This document shows positions 58,579 to 64,000 of a DNA stretch of 64,000 bases, one piece after another. This DNA is from Austropuccinia psidii. Lineage: Eukaryota; Basidiomycota; Pucciniomycetes; Pucciniales; Sphaerophragmiaceae. The stretch spans positions 4,499,501 to 4,563,500 of the forward strand of contig JALGQZ010000013.1 in the NCBI GenBank assembly GCA_023105745.1, given 5' to 3'. The position numbers and the translations under genes are program-made. Positions within the stretch are counted from its first letter, which is position 1; every line of letters begins with the position of its first letter. The notes beneath the pieces are model-generated. The model was not told where the DNA came from and did no database searches. It was given only the letters and a program-made list of their open reading frames with translations.

Positions 58579-60945
58579 TATTGGTGTTTGGAAAATGGCA
58601 TTTCCATAAGGCAGGATTTTAGAATAGCAATACAATTAGGGTCAAAGATGATCTTGAAAGGTACCTTCCGCATGTTGACCTCAACTGAATGAGGAGTGAT
58701 ATAGTGGATGACCTTTACAGGTTGTTGTTGGCCAATACGATGGAGTCAATAAACAGCCTGAGCCTCAATGGCTGGGTTCCAATTGGGCTCCTGGAAATGT
58801 GGATGTCAGGGGCCGCAAATCAGGGCAGAATTTTGGGGGTCCCCTCACCATTAAATAGACTGTATTAGCACAAGTTATATTGAGGCCAGCTCCAGCTGCG
58901 GCAATGGATGCAATCAGGACTTCACATTCAGGATTATTGAAGAAATTCTCCAGTGCCTTCTCCTGTGCTTGTGCTGTAATTTTTCCATCAATTCGTGCTG
59001 AAAGGATAGAGTGATGGGCAAGTGCAATACCAATTCTACAATATGAAAAAGTCAGATGGATTCAATTGGTAATGGATGCATATTAGAATTAACGCACAAA
59101 TCTAGAAATTGGGTCCATTGGGTATAAACCACTGATTTGGTTGGACCACACCTTGTTTGTTTGTTCTTCATTAAGCTTTGTAGGAGGTGTGCAATTTTAC
59201 TACTCATCATGCATGTTTCCACATCCACAATAGTTCATGTGATTCTTGGGGAGTTATCCTGAGTTCTCCTGCCCTCGTGGTCTTCCAAGTCTGCCTCTGC
59301 AATTGTGTTAAGCATGATGTGATGGTTACAGCATATTCGCAGCTTATTAATATTTCTGAAAAATTCTCCTGGTCCTTTCCTTTTGGATGATAGGAATTCT
59401 TCATATAATATGGAATATTCTTGCTGCATGGTCGGGTTGAGTGGGAGCAGCTCATAATGATGGCTAATAGTGGGGAGGGATTCAAGATGTGTGGTTTTGG
59501 TGCGGCGCAAACTTAAATGCCGCAATGCCAAATGCCAGATATCATTACAACCTTTGGAAAGACTACTCAGGATGAATGGTGACCAGTTATCTTCATTGGC
59601 GCTCTGGGGTTGAGTGATGAATGATATTATGCCCAAAAGGTCATAAATGGTGTTGTGAATAGGTGTGCCCGTTAAACATGTTCGACGGGATGAAAGGAGG
59701 CTATTAATGGCACGGTGAGTGGCAGTGTATTGAGAGCGAATATAGCTATAAGATGCGGCAAGGGTTATTGGATATAAAAGGTAATTTGAATCATTTAAGA
59801 TCAGAGACTCACTGTGCTTCATCCAAAATTATACAATGCCAATTGATTTGAAAAATGAATGATGTAGAGGTATTGGTTTGCTTAAATTCTTGGGTGATAG
59901 TATTGTAAGAAGTGATGATGATATCATATTTTAAGATGTCGTCTTTGGATAATGAGTGACGAGTGGGACCATGGTAGATTTTGGAATGCAGCGCTCCAGC
60001 CTGAGCATGCTTGGATATTTCTGATTGCCAGTTGGTAATTAAGCAAGGGGGGCAGATGATCATGGTGGGCGTGGAGCGATGGGGGTTTGCAATCATCCGC
60101 TCCTTGGAGGTACCAATTAGAGCAATGGCCTGAATGGTTTTACCTAATCCCATATCATCTGCGAGCAGTCCCCCAAGAGGGGTATTGGTCAAAAGGGATT
60201 CAAATGAGCTAACAACCCTGTTTGTAATGATGTGCCTGGCATTGAAAGTGGATCCTGGGGGTGAGGTGGCCCAAAGGGTACGGGCTGATTGGCCATTGGG
60301 GATTTCTCGATCCCAGAGAAAAGCTAGTCCGGTCTTTTGATGAGGGAGGAGGGGGGTTTGAATAATGGCATGGGGCTGGGTCATCATGGGGAGGTCTGAT
60401 CCACTGGGTAATTGTATCAGTTTCTGCTTGGAAACCAATGATGAAACAGCAGGATATGAAACTGGCGTCAAGTTTGAAGCGGGAAATGTCGGAGTGAAGA
60501 GTTGACATTGACTATGAGTATCACAGTCATATTCTTTGGGCATTTTAAGCTTGAATTCTTGTGTTCAAAAGCTTTCCATTATGAATAAAATGTTTGGATA
60601 CCTTGTGAAGAACATCAATGCTAGATTGGGTTTCTGAGATGAGGAGGGATCATTTGCATCAGTCATAAATACTCCCTCAACAAATAATATTTGAGAAGGA
60701 TTGGATTGGCAATTTTCAATCCATGCCCCACCAGGACCACAGTGCATGAACGTTTTTGGTGCCCCAAGGAATGGTATCAACGTTTTGGAAAGGGTTCCAG
60801 GTAGAGAGCCAATAGAATGCTGGTAATTGGGGAGATAAACAAATATGTTGTGTTGATTGTGCCATATGATAATCCAAGAAGCTAAGTGGGAATCCTCAGG
60901 ATTTAAGGCTATATCACTATTTATTTGAATACGAATATTAATCAT
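58579..60945 (-). pseudogene. SNF2-family helicase-like gene, three nonsense codons
   Basis: Exons about 59813-60945, 59098-59745, 58849-59035 and 58579-58790. Introns are 67, 62 and 58 nt. N-terminal block FVEGVFM...FTRYPNILFI, then helicase motif I ADDMGLGKTIQ, Ia IICPPCLITNWQ, motif II DEAH (split by intron 1), III LTGTPIHN, then VVYTQWTQFL, IDGKITAQAQEKALENFF, AAGAGLN, EPNWNP and motif VI QAVY-stop-LHRIGQ. TGA lies at 60565-60567, 59235-59237 and 58746-58748; the last replaces the motif VI Arg, so even a readthrough product would probably be inactive. These ATPases remodel DNA-protein complexes. Here it may be cargo of the transposase module (inference). Confidence 0.8.
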
Positions 60946-60984
60946 CCCAATGCAAAGTGGTTGTGAAGGGGTTGATATGATGGC

Positions 60985-61180
60985 TATTTTAAATTATTTG
61001 GGGACAGTTGGAAATTATATGATCGGGAGGGGTTAGCTCAACGGAATGAAGACAAATAGGCGCAGATGGGGAACTTATATGAGAGGCAGCAATGGGGTCA
61101 AGGGGGGATGGCCTGTGGTTACGTGCATGGTCTTGATGGGGATGGGCCTCTTGGGCTCATAATTTTCATATACGATTTGG
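60985..61180 (-). pseudogene. Possible 5' exon of the SNF2-like gene
   Basis: A minus-strand frame reads a Pro/Ser/His-rich peptide ending ICLHSVELTPPDHIISNC and then a TAA, just upstream of MINIRIQINSD in another frame. In related proteins a similar head precedes the helicase, so this is probably the N-terminus separated by a frame change. Start not found. Confidence 0.35.
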
Positions 61181-61343
61181 GGCATATATCAAGGCAAGGT
61201 GGCCAAAATGTGGGTGCACCGATATGACTGCTGGATCTGCAGCAAGGTACAAAACCTTTGGTGGAACAAGGTTGACATTAGCATATCTGAAATTGAATGG
61301 GTTGTAGCAACTTATTGTGGAGGGCATATCAGAGGCATGCAGT

Positions 61344-61371
61344 CATGTTCGCTGGTGTGACAGCGAACATG
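61344..61371. repeat. 28-bp palindrome 2
   Basis: 11-bp arms CATGTTCGCTG and CAGCGAACATG with a 6-nt centre. Same length and layout as palindrome 1. Confidence 0.88.
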
Positions 61372-61483
61372 GATGCATATATATCTTCCTCAGGTTAATT
61401 GTCGCACAGGGACCTACTGGGCAATGTTGGCCGTTTCAAAGGGCAATCTCACTGTGGGGATGTTTGTGTGTGGGCGGGTGAGA

Positions 61484-61511
61484 TATGTTCGGTGGCGTGC
61501 CACCGAACATG
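61484..61511. repeat. 28-bp palindrome 3
   Basis: 12-bp arms ATGTTCGGTGGC and GCCACCGAACAT with a 2-bp centre (61485-61510). Same pattern as the other two, with G for C in the arm. Confidence 0.9.
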
Positions 61512-62472
61512 ACTTTGGTTTTGCGTGAAGTTTTTTGATGACTGATTCCAACGAGGCTTCAGGGGGGGAAGTGTGGCATGATCAAACGGGGCACCGACCG
61601 TGAGGCATGATCCACATCTACATTCACCCCTATTGCGTTTGAGGAGGCTACTAATCCCCCGGGATTGGGATCACGGTCTTTGCCTCATGCGTGTACAAAA
61701 CTCCGGAGAAAGAGGCCACCCACCCAAGGGAATTTCTGGCTGCAAGCCAGGTGCCACAACTTGCGCGGGGCGTGTGAGAACGTGAAGAAAATTACCCGCG
61801 GTGGGAGATACCCACGCAAACATAACCAGCCTCAGCAATCATAGGCTGGGATTATTCTAATGTGGATGAGGCTGAAGCAAATCCACACTGATTGGCATCA
61901 GGTTTCCACGCGCGAGGAGGTGAGCGTCTGCAGTAAAGCTGACCACCCGACCAAGAAACTAGCCGGTCGGAACACTGGAAGTAAAATGTCTTCCAGGCGT
62001 GTGAAAGCTGCCTGTGTATGACCCGTTGGGGGGTGCGTATGAAAGCGTGTGGCTGCCCGACAATGAGCATGCGCAATGAACAAGCAGGGCCAGTCATTGT
62101 TGGCCCCGACAATGGCACCGGAGTGAATCCACTGTTTGTGTATTACCCAAATAATAAGTCATCCGATTATGACCCACTTTCATTAACTCGGATTACACCC
62201 GCGTCTATGCCATTGTTAGGCAGAGCTCTCCAAAAAGGTGCACCAAAGGGATGCAGTTGAGATATATGACTCAATGGCTTGACGTGATTTTCATGTTACA
62301 TTGCTGAACAGCTTTTGCTCTGCCCAGCAGCATACATTTACAAAGGTGTACTGCGTACTACAGTGTTGGCTGTACAGATTAGGAAGCTGTAATACTACTT
62401 GAGCCTGCATGCATATAGCGAATGTGCATGCACCTTCCGATCTTTTGCATATATGTAGCTCATGTGCCACAT
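61512..62472. other. GC-richer stretch, no gene recognised
   Basis: More GC-rich than most of the window. Short frames on both strands lack domains or splice support. It may be the distal flank of the transposase module. Confidence 0.4.
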
Positions 62473-62814
62473 GCTCAGCATTGCATTTCACCCGATTTGC
62501 ACACGCAAGCTGAGCATGTCATGGTCAAAAGCACCGTGTGAAAGTGCTCAGTAAAGCCATGGAATGAACTTTTTTTGCAATAGTTCATTGGAAGGCTCAG
62601 TTTGGAGCACTTCACCAAAGCGTGTGAAATGCTGCACCTGGCTGAAATGTCACCCAATGCTGTGCCAAATGCTCAGATTGTGGGCATACAAAAACAACTG
62701 AGCAATGGCTCAGCATGGTGCATTTCATATTGTTATATCACTTGTTCAATTACTGTGCAATTAAAATGTTCAGCCACTGAGCATTTCAATTATGACCCGA
62801 AAGCAAACCTGAGC
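62473..62814. repeat. Cluster of GCTCAG/CTGAGC hexamers
   Basis: Nine copies in 342 bp, in both orientations: 62473, 62510, 62546, 62595, 62671, 62698, 62708, 62777 and 62809. Often extended to TGAGCAATG or TGCTCAG. No coding explanation. Confidence 0.8.
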
Positions 62815-63496
62815 AATGGGTCAAGGCAAGCTCATGCTGTATTCACTTGCCTTACAGCCCCCCCCTTTGTTCAAAGACTATCACCAGGCCATACGGTGTG
62901 GTATTCCATACCTGTCTGGGCCAGCTTCAAGCACATTGAGGGTGAAAATTTCAAAATATCAAAACTTAAATTGTCAATTTAGGATATATCAGCTCAAAAG
63001 AAACTTTCACAATCACATAAGTCAAATAGTAACATGGATAATATTGAATAAAGGAAGATTTTAGCATTCAGTATAGAAATAACCTCCAGATTTCCATAAT
63101 TCAATAATTAAAAAGTTGATTAAACTATATGGATATATACAGGATAGCTTACAAATAGCCTTCACAAAAACAAAAAAAGTTTAGTTTAATACAGAAAGAA
63201 ACCCTAAAGCCACAAAAAAAACATTACATTACTAAGAATTACAGTCACCAAAATGGATTTTATGTAATAATATCAACTAAAAAAGTATGAATACACATCC
63301 ATTGTATAAAAAGATGGAACTGAATCAAACCTTAATTAACTTCATGCATAGAAAGTTCCATATAAGCTTGAAAGAATTCCATGAATGGCCAAACATAATA
63401 CAAACAAATGATACAATAATTGTACTAAATCAACTCATATCCAAAGTAACACCAAATAAACTTTAATAAGATTACATAATCAAAAGAATGAAAAAT
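62815..63496. other. No gene recognised
   Basis: AT-rich DNA between the hexamer cluster and the tandem array. No open frame of note. Confidence 0.4.
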
Positions 63497-64000
63497 GGTG
63501 CAATTGACCAAATAAATGGTGCAATAATCAAGTCAAATGACACCATCCAACATAATAATCACCATCAAAAACAACTCAGATTACATAATCACTCAGGAAA
63601 TGATGCAATTTACCAAACATATGGTGCAATATCTCTACCAAATGACACCATCTCCAAGTTACTCACCAGCTAAATTCCCTCAAGGCTGTGCACAATAATA
63701 TTAAAGTTTAATTAATTAAAAATAAAGTTTTAAAATATGGTGCAATATACCAAACATATGGTGCAATATCTTGATCCAATGACACCATCTCAAAATTACT
63801 CACCAGCAAATATAGCTCAAGGCTGTGCATAAACATCAACAAAGTTCAGAATGATGCAATAATCCAAACATATGGTGCAATATCTTTATCAAATGACACC
63901 ATTTCAAAAACACTCACCAGCTAAAATACCTCAAGGTAAAAAATTCTCTAAGTCCCCTGTTTTTGAGTGCCTCTATGAAGGGCCCAAAGAATATAAATAG
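63497..64000 (+). repeat. Tandem array, about 105-137 bp unit (locus 2), cut by window end
   Basis: Units start with ATGGTGCAAT at about 63515, 63621, 63758 and 63872 and contain AATGACACCAT, CTCACCAGC and CTCAAGGCTGTGCA. It ends with CTAAGTCCCCTGTTTTTGAG and CTCTATGAAGGG, matching the end of the array at 10693-11197. Confidence 0.75.

Overview
The window looks like a piece of a repeat-rich, AT-rich basidiomycete genome, most likely a rust fungus (Pucciniales). The clues are short GT-AG introns of about 50-90 nt, layers of Ty3/gypsy and Ty1/copia elements, a Harbinger transposase, a Tet-like 2OG-Fe(II) oxygenase, a Tnp2-like (CACTA/Plavaka-type) transposase and a SNF2-type helicase. The lineage call rests on recognising these families from memory, not on a search. 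There are no operons, rRNA, tRNA or CRISPR. Almost every gene belongs to, or is broken by, mobile DNA. The best candidate host gene is a five-exon small secreted protein gene at 5683-6559.

Layout. 1-5.4 kb: a dead Tet-like oxygenase gene (+), a dead Harbinger transposase (-), a copia-type LTR, and the 3' end of a second copia element with its LTR. 5.4-7.9 kb: the secreted protein gene. 7.9-9.7 kb: a solo gypsy LTR. 10.7-11.2 kb: a tandem repeat whose relative reappears at the right edge. 11.58-22.4 kb: an 11-bp minisatellite cut in two by gypsy element A (11804-21835, TSD ATATT). 22.4-24.3 kb: LTR and decayed gag of element C. 24.5-30.0 kb: 5' LTR and 5' half of element B (same family as A), cut off inside reverse transcriptase.

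30.0-61.5 kb: a three-gene module with a Tnp2-like transposase (-), a rust-type gene of unknown function (+) and a SNF2-like helicase (-). The transposase gene is split twice. Chromovirus element E (31180-41526) sits in its 3' part and gypsy element D (43826-54781, TSD CTGGA) in its 5' part. Removing each element with one target duplication restores the reading frame. Three related 28-bp palindromes lie in the module's intergenic DNA, and a possible CACT-type terminus lies at about 30041. I infer that the module may be one large DNA transposon.

Element E is the most informative element. It has a gag ORF ending in a textbook -1 frameshift signal (GGGAAAA, 5-nt spacer, 8-bp stem), a pol ending in a chromodomain, and a self-priming (Tf1/sushi-type) primer site in place of a tRNA site. 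It also carries a spliced antisense gene, with a Cys-rich motif, between pol and the 3' LTR. Its LTRs differ at only about two positions by eye. Most nonsense codons in the window (TGA, TAA) can be explained by C-to-T change, as in methylation- or RIP-like decay.

61.5-64 kb: no gene seen; a dense cluster of a GCTCAG/CTGAGC hexamer, then the second copy of the tandem repeat, cut by the window end.
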